64,000 bases of DNA from Chryseobacterium angstadtii (GCF_001045465.1 NZ_LFND01000008.1:153218-217217), one strand, 5' to 3'. Positions 41,847 through 50,625 are shown, counted from the stretch's first letter. The notes: generated by a model from the sequence alone, not told the origin. Made by a program: numbers and translations.

Positions 41847-42405
41847 GTGAGTTGTGAATCGTCAATGGTGAATTTTAACAGCACCGATAATTCATTATTG
41901 ACTTGCGAAGCAAAATTGACCATTAACAGAAAATCTAGAGACAATCGTGAATAGTCAATGGTGAATTCTTATCCACATCAATAATTCACCTTTCACTTGC
42001 GAAGTAAAATTGTCCTTTCACAGAAAATGTAGAGGCAACTGTGAATAATCAATGGTGAATTTTAACAGCACCGATAATTCACTATTGACTTGCGAAGCAA
42101 AATTGACCATTAACAGAAAATATAGAGACAATCGTGGATAGTCAATGGTGAATTCTTATCCACATCAATAATTCACCTTTCACTTGCGAAGCAAAATTGA
42201 CCATTAACAGAAAATCTAGAGACAATCGTGAATAGTCAATGGTGAATTTTTATCAACTCCAATAATTCACTATTGACTTGCAAAGCAAAATTGACCATTA
42301 ACAGAAAATCTAGAGACAATCGTGAATAGCTAATTGTGAATTTTTATCAACTCCAATAATTCACTATTGACTTGCGAAGCAAAATTGACCTTTCACATCA
42401 AAAAT
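41847..42405. repeat. 94-bp tandem repeat array, about six copies
   Basis: The landmark ACTTGCGAAG (one copy ACTTGCAAAG) falls at 41901, 41995, 42088, 42182, 42276 and 42370: spacings 94, 93, 94, 94, 94. Each unit carries heptamers such as GTGAATA, GTCAATG, GTGAATT facing AATTCAC, TATTGAC, so each can fold into a hairpin. This explains the 800-base stretch without a gene between the S9 peptidase and yceI. Confidence 0.9.
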
Positions 42406-42448
42406 CATTTCTTATCCTAAATCAATGTCCCGTATACGTTCTCTGTCC

Positions 42449-42456
42449 TAGATTTG
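42449..42456 (+). promoter_or_regulatory. -7 element of yceI
   Basis: TAGATTTG, 32 bases before the ATG at 42489, just outside the tandem array. Confidence 0.45.
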
Positions 42457-42488
42457 CAGTATCATTAACAACAAAAAAATACAATACA

Positions 42489-43001
42489 ATGGCAACAAAA
42501 TGGAACCTAGACCCAACACATAGTGAAATTACTTTCAAAGTAAAACACATGATGATTTCTAATATCAAAGGGAATTTCAGAACATTCAATGCTGAAATTG
42601 AAGCTGAAGACGATACTTTTAGCAATGCTAAAACTTCTGCAACCATCCAGACTGATTCTGTTTTCACCAACAATACAGACAGAGACAATCACCTGAAATC
42701 CGGTGAGTTTTTCAATGCAGAAGAATTTCCATCCATTACCTTCGAATCTCAGGCTTTAAACGATAAAGTAACAGGAAACCTTACGGTAAACGGAATTACA
42801 AAACCTATCACTTTAGATGTAGATTTCGGTGGTATCAATGTAGATCCATGGGGAAATACAAAAGCAGGTTTTTCTTTTGAAGGAAAAATCAACAGAAAAG
42901 ATTTCGGACTGAACTGGAACGCAGCTCTTGAAGCAGGAGGAGTAATGGTAAGCGACGAAGTAAAAGTAGCCGGAGAATTACAATTCGTAAAACAGGCTTA
43001 A
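42489..43001 (+). CDS. YceI family protein
   Basis: 170 residues from ATG 42489. The frame runs back to 42372 only because the tandem repeat has no stop there. YceI lipocalin-like fold: 'KWNLDPTHSEITFKVKHMMISNIKGNFRTFNAEI', 'NTDRDNHLKSGEFFNAEEFPSITFES' (the RDxHLKS.DFF..E.FP motif) and 'INRKDFGLNWN'. YceI proteins bind polyisoprenoids. No signal peptide is visible, so this one is probably cytosolic, unlike E. coli YceI. Confidence 0.92.
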   Translation: MATKWNLDPTHSEITFKVKHMMISNIKGNFRTFNAEIEAEDDTFSNAKTSATIQTDSVFTNNTDRDNHLKSGEFFNAEEFPSITFESQALNDKVTGNLTVNGITKPITLDVDFGGINVDPWGNTKAGFSFEGKINRKDFGLNWNAALEAGGVMVSDEVKVAGELQFVKQA

Positions 43002-43036
43002 TAAAAAAACGGATTTTTTGGTGTAAAAAAAGAGGA

Positions 43037-43049
43037 GCCACGAAGTGGC
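43037..43049. repeat. Short hairpin GCCACGAAGTGGC
   Basis: GCCAC / GTGGC stem with loop GAA, no T-run, in the yceI-ygiD gap; REP-like, single copy here. Confidence 0.4.
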
Positions 43050-43112
43050 GACTTAGCGAAGAATAGGATGTAATCTTATTACAGCCACAAAACATCCACC
43101 ATTTAAAACATA

Positions 43113-43151
43113 AAAAGGTTCAGGGATTTTTCTAAAAGCCTTGAACCTTTT
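43113..43151 (+). terminator. Probable terminator of yceI
   Basis: AAAAGGTTCA / TGAACCTTTT arms with a ~19-base loop and T-rich 3' side; only 17 bases before the next ATG. Confidence 0.55.
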
Positions 43152-43168
43152 CTAATTCTTTATTATTT

Positions 43169-43996
43169 ATGAACCTCAACGATCTGCAGAACATCAGTGA
43201 ACATTTTGGAAATACCCAAAGAATGCCCGTTTTATTTCTCGGACACGGTTCACCGATGAATGCTATAGAAGAAAATCAGTTTGTGCAGGGATTCCGAAAA
43301 GCAGCTCAGGAAATTCCGAAACCTAATGCTATTCTATGTATTTCCGCACACTGGTATACGCAGGGCACATTTGTAACTGCGATGGATATGCCGCGAACCA
43401 TTCATGATTTCGGCGGTTTTCCAAAGGCATTGTTTGATGTACAGTATCCGGCCCCGGGAAATCCTGAACTGGCAAGAGAAACAGCTGAGCTTTTGGCTCC
43501 TGTCATGGTGGAAGAGAATCACAACTGGGGACTTGATCACGGAGCGTGGTCTGTAATCAAACATATGTATCCCAATGCTGACATTCCGGTAATCCAGCTG
43601 AGTATAGATTATACAAAACCTCCGCAGTATCATTTTGATCTGGCTAAAAGGCTTAATAAACTCCGTGAGAAAGGGATCCTGATTATCGGAAGTGGAAATA
43701 TTGTTCATAATCTCCGCCTGATCGACTGGAAAAATATAGATACCGTAGGTGCGGGATGGGACTGGGCTGTGGAAGCCAGAGAAAAGACCAACAACTGGCT
43801 TTTAGGCGGAAATTTCCAGCATATCATAGACTATCAGAAACAGGGAACATTCCTGCAGTATGCCGTTCCTACTCCGGATCATTACCTGCCGCTCATCTAT
43901 ACTTTAGGACTGAAAGATCAGGCCGAAAACCTTTCTTTATTCAACGATGAGCTGATTGGCGGATCTTTAAGTATGACAAGTGTAAGGATAGGATAG
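43169..43996 (+). CDS. ygiD: 4,5-DOPA dioxygenase-type extradiol oxygenase
   Basis: 275 residues. Class III (LigB-like) extradiol dioxygenase fold: 'PVLFLGHGSPMNAIEEN' (His ligand in GHGSP), 'AILCISAHWYTQGTFVTA' (SAHW), 'DHGAWSVIKHMYPNADIPVIQLSID' and 'LIIGSGNIVHNLR' (GSGxxxHN), the residues that hold the metal. Known relatives cleave DOPA to betalamic-acid-type products or act on catechols; the natural bacterial substrate is unclear. Confidence 0.9.
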   Translation: MNLNDLQNISEHFGNTQRMPVLFLGHGSPMNAIEENQFVQGFRKAAQEIPKPNAILCISAHWYTQGTFVTAMDMPRTIHDFGGFPKALFDVQYPAPGNPELARETAELLAPVMVEENHNWGLDHGAWSVIKHMYPNADIPVIQLSIDYTKPPQYHFDLAKRLNKLREKGILIIGSGNIVHNLRLIDWKNIDTVGAGWDWAVEAREKTNNWLLGGNFQHIIDYQKQGTFLQYAVPTPDHYLPLIYTLGLKDQAENLSLFNDELIGGSLSMTSVRIG

Positions 43997-44053
43997 GCTA
44001 ATCTTACTTCACGGTCTTTTTTTATCACTATAAATTTAGTAATATTGTTTACC

Positions 44054-45223
44054 ATGAAAAAAACGATATTACTTTTTTTATTGATGCTTCCTTTTAGTAT
44101 ACTGTCTGCTCAGATCGTTAAAGGTCACGTGACCAATGATGCAGGGAAATTGATTTCCGGTGTTAGCATCTATATTGACGGAACCAAAATGGGAACAGTT
44201 TCCAAAGAGGACGGAAGTTTCAGCCTCTCCCTTTCTTCAGACAATCCGGGAAATATAGTTTTCCAGAAGGATGATTATGATACTTTTACAACATCCGTCT
44301 CGGGGGTCATCAATAAAACACTGAAAGTTGTTTTGACCCAAACGAATGCCATTGAAGAAATCAGACTGGTTCCTTACACTTCAGAAGCATACAAAAACTA
44401 CATCAATTATTTTCTGGATACTTTTATTGGAGCAGATCGTGATAACGTAAGAATCAAAAACCAGAAATCCCTGAAATTCTCCTATGATAAAAAGAATAAA
44501 TTCCTGAAAGTAAAAGCTCCCAATACATTAATCATTGAAAATAAAAATCTTGGCTATGAAATTCAGTACAATCTGATCAGCTATTCCCTGGATTTAAATA
44601 ACAATATGATTAATTATACCGGAACCAGTTTTTTTAAAGAAACTAAAAATACAGATAAAATAAAGCTTAACCGGATGAATGCCTATGACGGAAGTTTGCT
44701 GCATTTTTTCAGAAGTATCTATGAGAATAAAATCACAGAAGAAAAATTCATCGTCAATCATGTGGTAAGAATTCCTAATCCTAAATATCCTTCAGAAGAA
44801 GAGCTAAAGATACTGGAAGACTTCAGACAGATCACAAAAAGTTCAGGGATCATAAAAATACCGGAAAACATCCGCGATATTTCCCAAAGAAAAACCAGCC
44901 AGAAACCTTACTCACTCGCCATTGTTAAAACGCAGATCCCCGACTCTGCTTATGTAGAAAGAACAGATAAAAAAGTGTTTCTCACTTTTAAGGATATCCT
45001 TCAGGTCAATTACCAGAAATATTTTTACGAAATGGACGGAAAGAACTTTATTAAAAGTCAATTTCCTGTCACATTATCCTCTTTTCTGCATCCCGACGGA
45101 GAAGCATTTGAGGTTTCAAAAGAGGGGAATATCTCCAATCCGGACCAGCTCATCACTGAAGGCGATTTTTCAAAAAATAAGATTGAAAATATGCTTCCTT
45201 TAGATTACAAGCTGGGAGACTGA
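44054..45223 (+). CDS. Exported CarboxypepD_reg-like domain protein
   Basis: 389 residues from ATG 44054 (a TTG at 44045 is in frame but unnecessary). Signal peptide 1-20 (ILSAQ). Residues ~21-100 are a CarboxypepD_reg-like/CNA-B fold: 'IVKGHVTNDAGKLISGVSIYIDGTKMGTVSKEDGSFSLSL', as in the plug-side extension of TonB receptors. The remaining ~290 residues have no recognised enzyme motif and no barrel. Similar proteins are common in Bacteroidota envelopes; function unknown. Confidence 0.8.
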   Translation: MKKTILLFLLMLPFSILSAQIVKGHVTNDAGKLISGVSIYIDGTKMGTVSKEDGSFSLSLSSDNPGNIVFQKDDYDTFTTSVSGVINKTLKVVLTQTNAIEEIRLVPYTSEAYKNYINYFLDTFIGADRDNVRIKNQKSLKFSYDKKNKFLKVKAPNTLIIENKNLGYEIQYNLISYSLDLNNNMINYTGTSFFKETKNTDKIKLNRMNAYDGSLLHFFRSIYENKITEEKFIVNHVVRIPNPKYPSEEELKILEDFRQITKSSGIIKIPENIRDISQRKTSQKPYSLAIVKTQIPDSAYVERTDKKVFLTFKDILQVNYQKYFYEMDGKNFIKSQFPVTLSSFLHPDGEAFEVSKEGNISNPDQLITEGDFSKNKIENMLPLDYKLGD

Positions 45224-45241
45224 GATATTCCCTTAAAGAAA

Positions 45242-45269
45242 GGAAGTCAGATGTGGGAAGAAGGAAGTT
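45242..45269 (+). repeat. Left heptamer array GGAAGNN
   Basis: GGAAGTC, AGATGTG, GGAAGAA, GGAAGTT in strict phase; faces the array at 45354. Confidence 0.6.
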
Positions 45270-45353
45270 TTTGAGTACAGAAATTTAATCTTATTAAACC
45301 CTGTTCTGTTAAGTCGCAGCTGCAACTATCAGAAATTAACATACGACAAATAA

Positions 45354-45388
45354 CTCCCTACCTCCATCTTCCATCTTCCATCTTCCAT
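45354..45388 (-). repeat. Right heptamer array ATGGAAG
   Basis: Plus-strand CTCCCTA, CCTCCAT, CTTCCAT, CTTCCAT, CTTCCAT; minus strand reads ATGGAAG three times, then ATGGAGG, TAGGGAG. Inverse of the left array; the 84 bases between hold no gene. Confidence 0.75.
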
Positions 45389-45398
45389 AAAAATCATT

Positions 45399-46895
45399 TT
45401 ACTGTACTGCTTTCAGAACATTGATGTTTCCATAACCGTAGCTTGAATTAACGGTAGGATAATAGGTAGCAGACTGTCTCATTTTGTTCAGAACCTGCTC
45501 TCTCGTCCATGAAGGATTTTTAGACCATACCAAAGCCGCAATTCCTGCTGTAGCAGCTGTAGCAACTGATGAACCTCCAACATAATCAGCCTGATTGTTG
45601 TAATAACTTAAAACAGGAACTGTATTTCCGTTTGATCTTTCCATCTGAAATGTAAAATCAATCTGGCTTCCGGAATGGCACACATCACATTTCTGGTTGG
45701 AAGTTCCTTCTTTCACTCCTGTTACAGCCTGTGTCTCAGACATACTTGCCGGGAAGATAACGCCTACAAAAGTGGTAAAGCTGGTGGAAGTGCCTCCTGC
45801 ACAAAAGATCAGTTTTCCTTTGGAGTACGCATATTTCACCCCATCTTCAATCTTTCCGACAGAGAAAATATGCCCCATAGACATGGAGATAATTTTTACA
45901 CTGGTATTATTGGCCAGATCTGTAAAGGCAGTTTTTACCCCGTTTTGCTCACTGGAAGTCTCCAAAACAACATTGGCAGCGGCACGGTAAGTAATCAGAT
46001 TGGCATTATAAGCAACACCTACCGGAAGTCCCGCATTATTTTTAGGGGCTGCCATTACTGCTGCCATTTTGGTTCCGTGACCGCACTGATCTGCCGGACC
46101 GTCTGTAGTAGATCCGTTCACATATGATCCAAACTTGCTGATGGTTCTTCCCGAAGAAGCTCCCGTATTAAAGTTGCTTCCCAGTAAAGTCTGCTCCGGG
46201 GAAACGCCTGTATCAATAAGTCCAATGGTCACTCCTGCTCCTGTACTGTGGCTCCAGGCATTAGGAATATTATGTTGTGTGAACGCCCATGGAACTCTGG
46301 CATTGGGCGTTGTGGTGGTATAGTCTGCAGCATTTAACGCTGTAGATTCAAATCCGCATCCGGAAGAGGAACCGCTGGATTTTGCATTAGGATTCAGACC
46401 GTTTTCGATTTCGAAATAATGATAGTCTCCCGGCTCTACGTAGCGGATGGTTTTCATCTTTCTCAGCGCTGTAATGGTTTCCGGTTTTTCGATGATGACA
46501 TCGATCTGGTTAAGATACTGGTCCGAAGCAAGCAAAAATCTTTCCTGTCCTGCGTTCTCATACTTTTTGATTACCTCTAAAACTTCAGCTTCCATAGCTT
46601 TGCTGTCTGCGGAAAGACTTCTGTCAAAATCATTGGCTGAAGATCCGAAACCTATGGATACCATTCTGTTTCCTCTGAAAACAGCGCTCCAAAGCAGGTG
46701 ATCTGAGGCGTTTTTCCAATTAAAAGAACCGGTATTTTTGATGGTGCTGTTAATTTCCCCGTTGATCTGCTTTCCTGTCAAAGGATCTTTTTGAACAGTT
46801 TCGGTCTTAGGGCCTTCGTTTTGAAGTTCATCGCTGTTATTACACGAATTCAGCACAAAGAATAGTGCTAATAAGTAAAATACACTTTTTTTCAT
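45399..46895 (-). CDS. S8 subtilisin-like serine protease, lipoprotein
   Basis: 498 residues. MKKSVFYLLALFFVLNSC gives lipobox Cys18. An inhibitor-I9-like propeptide probably spans ~60-155. Catalytic triad: Asp in 'GVTIGLIDTGVSP', His in 'DQCGHGTKMAAVMAAP' and Ser in 'YVGGSSVATAATAGIAALVWS' (GSSxA). The end 'SYGYGNINVLKAVQ' is the normal subtilase end, with no T9SS domain. Several Cys (e.g. CDVCHSG) may form disulfides. The enzyme would be membrane anchored. Single gene. Confidence 0.92.
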   Translation of the reverse strand: MKKSVFYLLALFFVLNSCNNSDELQNEGPKTETVQKDPLTGKQINGEINSTIKNTGSFNWKNASDHLLWSAVFRGNRMVSIGFGSSANDFDRSLSADSKAMEAEVLEVIKKYENAGQERFLLASDQYLNQIDVIIEKPETITALRKMKTIRYVEPGDYHYFEIENGLNPNAKSSGSSSGCGFESTALNAADYTTTTPNARVPWAFTQHNIPNAWSHSTGAGVTIGLIDTGVSPEQTLLGSNFNTGASSGRTISKFGSYVNGSTTDGPADQCGHGTKMAAVMAAPKNNAGLPVGVAYNANLITYRAAANVVLETSSEQNGVKTAFTDLANNTSVKIISMSMGHIFSVGKIEDGVKYAYSKGKLIFCAGGTSTSFTTFVGVIFPASMSETQAVTGVKEGTSNQKCDVCHSGSQIDFTFQMERSNGNTVPVLSYYNNQADYVGGSSVATAATAGIAALVWSKNPSWTREQVLNKMRQSATYYPTVNSSYGYGNINVLKAVQ

Positions 46896-47012
46896 AGTTT
46901 TAATTATATGGTTTGGAGTTCCAATATAACACTTTAACGTGAGTTAAAAGCTTAAAAAAAGTGAATTTAGTATTACAAGAATATGAATAGTTGTGACTAC
47001 CCTATGATAAGT

Positions 47013-47459
47013 TTACACTATTTTCTCAAAACAGACGCTATTATCAACACCTATATACTGTCCATAGTTAGGAATTCTGTAATATCCATTTTTCTCATAC
47101 AAACGAATCGCATCCGGCTGTTTGACTCCTGTTTCCAGAACACACTTGTTATACCCTTCTTCTTTCGCCCAAATTTCCAATTCACCCAATATTTTTGAAG
47201 CGTAACCTTTTCCTCTGTTTTCAGGATGGGTATACATTCTTTTTATTTCCGCGGTATTATCAGAAAAAGGTTTGAAAGCCCCACAGCCAACCGCGGTACC
47301 TTCCGAATAAATTACCATGCAGTTTTTAAGCAGATCAATTGAATTAAACTGGTGATAAAATGCATGATCTTCTCCATCGCTCACTGCCAGATCAGCATCC
47401 AGGAATTTGACTAAATTCTGAAAATCTATATCGGAGGAATCGGTTCTTTTTATAGTCAT
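47013..47459 (-). CDS. GNAT family N-acetyltransferase
   Basis: 148 residues. 'AVGCGAFKPFSDNTAEIKRMYTHPENRGKGYASKILGELEIWAKEEGYNKCVLETGVKQPDAIRLYEKNGYYRIPNYG' shows GNAT motif A (R/Q-x-x-G-x-G/A: RGKGYA), which binds the acetyl-CoA pyrophosphate, and motif B. Normal length. Acceptor substrate unknown. No promoter recognised. Confidence 0.9.
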   Translation of the reverse strand: MTIKRTDSSDIDFQNLVKFLDADLAVSDGEDHAFYHQFNSIDLLKNCMVIYSEGTAVGCGAFKPFSDNTAEIKRMYTHPENRGKGYASKILGELEIWAKEEGYNKCVLETGVKQPDAIRLYEKNGYYRIPNYGQYIGVDNSVCFEKIV

Positions 47460-47517
47460 TGCTTATTGATTTAAAAATTTAATACAATTTAAAAATTTAA
47501 AGATTAGGAATAATACA

Positions 47518-47543
47518 AAAGCTTCCCGGTGAGAGGAAGCTTT
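47518..47543 (-). terminator. Terminator of the hutH-DUF2059 operon
   Basis: AAAGCTTCC / GGAAGCTTT hairpin with an A-run on the left (T-run on the minus strand). Confidence 0.8.
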
Positions 47544-47547
47544 CAAT

Positions 47548-48009
47548 TTATTTACTTTTTTCAGGCATAGGTGGTGGCGGATTTTGATATTCTGCTTTTT
47601 TATCAAGTTTTTCTTTCACTCTCATTGCAATTTCTTTTCCCATTTTACCTCCTGCCTCTACACTTTCCGTCATAATGGCCGGTAAAACCGAAATGGTCTT
47701 TTGCCCTACGGGAGACTTATAAAACCTGATAAGCTCATCAATATCTGATTCCGTATAATATTTGGCATATATCGGAATATAGAGTTCAGTTATTCTCTCC
47801 GTTGTCACTTCCGCAATAAATTCATTAAAAAACTCATCGGAAATACTGGGAGAATTATTTTTGATCTCCTGCATCTGCTGACGCATCGCCGTGATTGCCA
47901 TTTTATCCGCGTTCATCACTTTAATAAGTTCCCGAACCTTAGCTTCTGAAGCTTGTGAGAAAGCAAACGTTCCTACTAAAATACTTGCAAGGGTTATTAG
48001 TTTTTTCAT
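47548..48009 (-). CDS. DUF2059 domain exported protein
   Basis: 153 residues. Signal peptide 1-19 (GTFAFSQ). The helical DUF2059 core is 'KVRELIKVMNADKMAITAMRQQMQEI' and 'LYIPIYAKYYTESDIDELIRFYKSPVGQKTISVLPAIMTESVEAGGKMGKEIAMRVKEKL'. The tail is Pro-rich. Periplasmic, function unknown. It begins 11 bases after the hutH stop and shares its transcript. Confidence 0.9.
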   Translation of the reverse strand: MKKLITLASILVGTFAFSQASEAKVRELIKVMNADKMAITAMRQQMQEIKNNSPSISDEFFNEFIAEVTTERITELYIPIYAKYYTESDIDELIRFYKSPVGQKTISVLPAIMTESVEAGGKMGKEIAMRVKEKLDKKAEYQNPPPPMPEKSK

Positions 48010-48020
48010 ATTTGCTTATG

Positions 48021-49511
48021 TTAAATCTCTACTTTTAATTTTCTTTCATTGATCAGTTCTGCAATGGCCAGCATATCCTGCCCGATTAACCTGTCGTCTT
48101 CCAGTTTTTTAACTTTAGAACGGATGATTGCAAAATTTTCTTCAATGATTTTTGAACATTTGGAAGGTCTTCTGAATTCCAGTCCCTGTGCTGCAAACAT
48201 CAATTCTACAGATAAAATATTTACCAGATTTCCTAAAACCTGATTGAATTTTCTTCCGGAAATACTTCCCATAGAAACGTGATCTTCCTGCCCTAAACTT
48301 GTAGGAATAGAATCTGCCGATGCCGGGAAACACAGTGTTTTATTTTCTGTAACCAAAGCCGCAGAAGTATACTGAGGAATCATAAATCCTGAATTCAGTC
48401 CGGAGCTTTCCGTTAATAATCTAGGAAGTCCGTATTTTCCTTCCAGCAATAAATAGCTTCTTCTGTCTGAAATATTTCCTAATTCGGCAGCGGCCAATGT
48501 AGCATAATCCAGTGGAAGGGCCATCAGCTGTCCGTGGAAGTTTCCTCCGGAAATAGATTCTTCAGCACTTAAAACAATCGGGTTATCCGTTACGGAATTC
48601 AGCTCTGTTTCAGCCATCATTTTAAGATGTTCAAAAGCATTTCTGCTGGCGCCATGCACCTGAGGAACACATCTCATGGAGTAAGGATCCTGAACTCTTT
48701 CGCAGTCTTCATGCGCCTTCATATTTTCGGAACCTTTTAAGAATTTAACCATTCTTGCCGCCACTTTTTTACTTCCTTCGAAAGGTCGGATCTCGTGAAG
48801 TTCTTTTTTGAACGGACTTTCAGAACCTCTGTAAGCTTCAATACTCATTGCAGCTGTCATATCTGCCAGATTCAGCAAATATTCAAATTTTTCTAAACCT
48901 TTGATAGCATGAGCCAGAATAAACTGAGTTCCGTTGATCAGCCCTAAACCTTCTTTCGGACTCAAAACCAATGGCTCAAGACCATGTTTATCTAAAACTT
49001 CTATAGTTTCAAAGATCTGATCACCTTCCCAAACCTGCCCTAATCCAAGCAATGGAAGTACAAGGTGGGCAAGAGGAGCCAAATCTCCGGACGCTCCTAC
49101 AGAGCCCTGCTCCGGAACTACAGGAATAATATCTTTTTCAAGCATTACAATCAGTCTTTCGATCACATCAAGAGAAACTCCCGAGAATCCTTTTGATAAT
49201 GCATGAACCTTCGCAATCATCATAATTTTGGAAAATTCCTTGTTGATAGGTTTTCCAACACCTACAGCGTGCGAAATAATAAGGTTATATTGCAGCTGAG
49301 CAGTTTCGTCAGCTGATATTTTAGTATCACAAAGCGGCCCGAAACCGGTATTGATCCCATAGACACATCTATCGGATTCTACTATTTTCTGAACATTTTT
49401 TTGAGATTTTAAGATCTGTTCTTTGGCTGCTTTATTAAGTTTAGCTTTACCTGGTTTTTTACAGATTTCCAGAACATCATGGAAAGTGAAAACATCTACA
49501 CCGTATATCAT
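48021..49511 (-). CDS. hutH: Histidine ammonia-lyase
   Basis: 496 residues. It turns L-histidine into urocanate and ammonia. 'PEQGSVGASGDLAPLAHLVLPLLGLG' contains the Ala-Ser-Gly that cyclises to the MIO cofactor. 'YGINTGFGPLCDTKI' and 'QDPYSMRCVPQVHGASRN' (QD-YS-R-PQ-G) are further active-site segments. No other hut genes lie nearby; its partner here is a DUF2059 protein. Tyrosine or phenylalanine lyase activity cannot be excluded from sequence by eye, although the His-type 'SVGASGDLAPL' favours HAL. Confidence 0.9.
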   Translation of the reverse strand: MIYGVDVFTFHDVLEICKKPGKAKLNKAAKEQILKSQKNVQKIVESDRCVYGINTGFGPLCDTKISADETAQLQYNLIISHAVGVGKPINKEFSKIMMIAKVHALSKGFSGVSLDVIERLIVMLEKDIIPVVPEQGSVGASGDLAPLAHLVLPLLGLGQVWEGDQIFETIEVLDKHGLEPLVLSPKEGLGLINGTQFILAHAIKGLEKFEYLLNLADMTAAMSIEAYRGSESPFKKELHEIRPFEGSKKVAARMVKFLKGSENMKAHEDCERVQDPYSMRCVPQVHGASRNAFEHLKMMAETELNSVTDNPIVLSAEESISGGNFHGQLMALPLDYATLAAAELGNISDRRSYLLLEGKYGLPRLLTESSGLNSGFMIPQYTSAALVTENKTLCFPASADSIPTSLGQEDHVSMGSISGRKFNQVLGNLVNILSVELMFAAQGLEFRRPSKCSKIIEENFAIIRSKVKKLEDDRLIGQDMLAIAELINERKLKVEI

Positions 49512-49648
49512 TTCTAAAAATTTCCTTAAAATTACACATTTAACGATAATTGTAAAAGCTAAATTTCACGGTATATTATTTTTATAACAATAAGCAATTT
49601 AATTTGCTATTTTTACAGCCAAAATAAAAGAACAATTACTAATAACTT

Positions 49649-50410
49649 ATGAAACTTAAAACTTTATTGCTTACTCTATGTATGGTAAGCACTGCTGTAT
49701 TGGCACAAAAAGTAAAATACTCCAAAGAAGAAAGAAAAGAGATGAATCAGTATTTATTTAACGAAGGTTTCAATACTGCATCGGACAAGAAAGTTTCCAC
49801 CATCATTTTAAAGGATAATACAGAGCATCAGGGCTACAGCAAGTCGTGGGAAAAGCAGAAAGGGCAGATCCTTTCCATCACAATTCAAGATATTGATACC
49901 AAAAAATCTGTAAAATTTGCAGCGGCAGATATCGCTGAAATGTATTTATACGCAACGGAGACTGAAAAATCTGTGAAGGCGGCTCAATTCATTTCAAACA
50001 TGAGGAATTACAGTACTAAAAAATACAGTAAATCTACAACGGATGAAGCTATCTTATTTGAAAACCAAACCGTTTCTTTAAAAAACAAGAAGGAAAGTAA
50101 AGCCTTTTTAATGCAGGTCATCAATCCTGAATTTAATGAGCTGATCTCTGTTTATTACGATCCGTTTGCAAGTACTACTGCTACAACAGGTTTCGCAGGA
50201 GCTCCTGCATTCGGCGGCGGTGTTATCAAATCTTATTATGTAAAAAAAGGAGATAAGGTCATGTGGCTTCACAAAGATGATTTTGAAGACAACTATGATT
50301 TCTTATTCGGTGATAATCCTGAATTCATGAAAAAATATCCTAAGAATTCCGTAGAGTGGAATTATTTCAGCTTCCTGGTGTATCAGTACACAGATATGAG
50401 CCACGGATAA
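49649..50410 (+). CDS. Exported protein of unknown function
   Basis: 253 residues, signal peptide 1-19 (AVLAQ). The mature protein is Lys-rich: 'NQYLFNEGFNTASDKKVSTIILKDNTEHQGYSKSWEKQKGQILSITIQD', 'SVKFAAADIAEMYLYATETEKSVKAAQFI', a Gly/Ala/Thr-rich loop near 190-205 and a folded end 'YYVKKGDKVMWLHKDDFEDNYDFLFGDNPEFMKKYPKNSVEWNYFSFLVYQYTDM'. I recognise no family. Monocistronic, divergent from hutH. Confidence 0.7.
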   Translation: MKLKTLLLTLCMVSTAVLAQKVKYSKEERKEMNQYLFNEGFNTASDKKVSTIILKDNTEHQGYSKSWEKQKGQILSITIQDIDTKKSVKFAAADIAEMYLYATETEKSVKAAQFISNMRNYSTKKYSKSTTDEAILFENQTVSLKNKKESKAFLMQVINPEFNELISVYYDPFASTTATTGFAGAPAFGGGVIKSYYVKKGDKVMWLHKDDFEDNYDFLFGDNPEFMKKYPKNSVEWNYFSFLVYQYTDMSHG

Positions 50411-50481
50411 AATTCAATTTTTTGAGTTCGGGAAGAGTAAACTAAGAGTCAATTTCAGATTAATCACCAGATTCAATGATG

Positions 50482-50515
50482 AATTTTTGCTTCGCAAGTG
50501 AATGGTGAATTTTTA
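50482..50515 (-). repeat. Solo copy of the 42-kb array element, inverted
   Basis: GCTTCGCAAGTGAA followed by TGGTGAAT (50489-50510) matches the reverse complement of the 42 kb units in 21 of 22 bases. Confidence 0.75.
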
Positions 50516-50625
50516 GGTAGATATAAGATTTCAGATATTATGAGACCTGAAACATTTATGTCAAAACATTCAAACCCTAAAACGCTCCGACTCTCAAACC
50601 CGGATCTCATTTTAACATACATCAT

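Noticed and set aside
41847..42405. CRISPR array
   Set aside because: The 94-bp units repeat over their full length, including the would-be spacers, and no cas genes are present.
42372..42488. N-terminal extension of yceI
   Set aside because: The extension is translated tandem repeat and crosses the -7 element; YceI similarity begins at the ATG at 42489.
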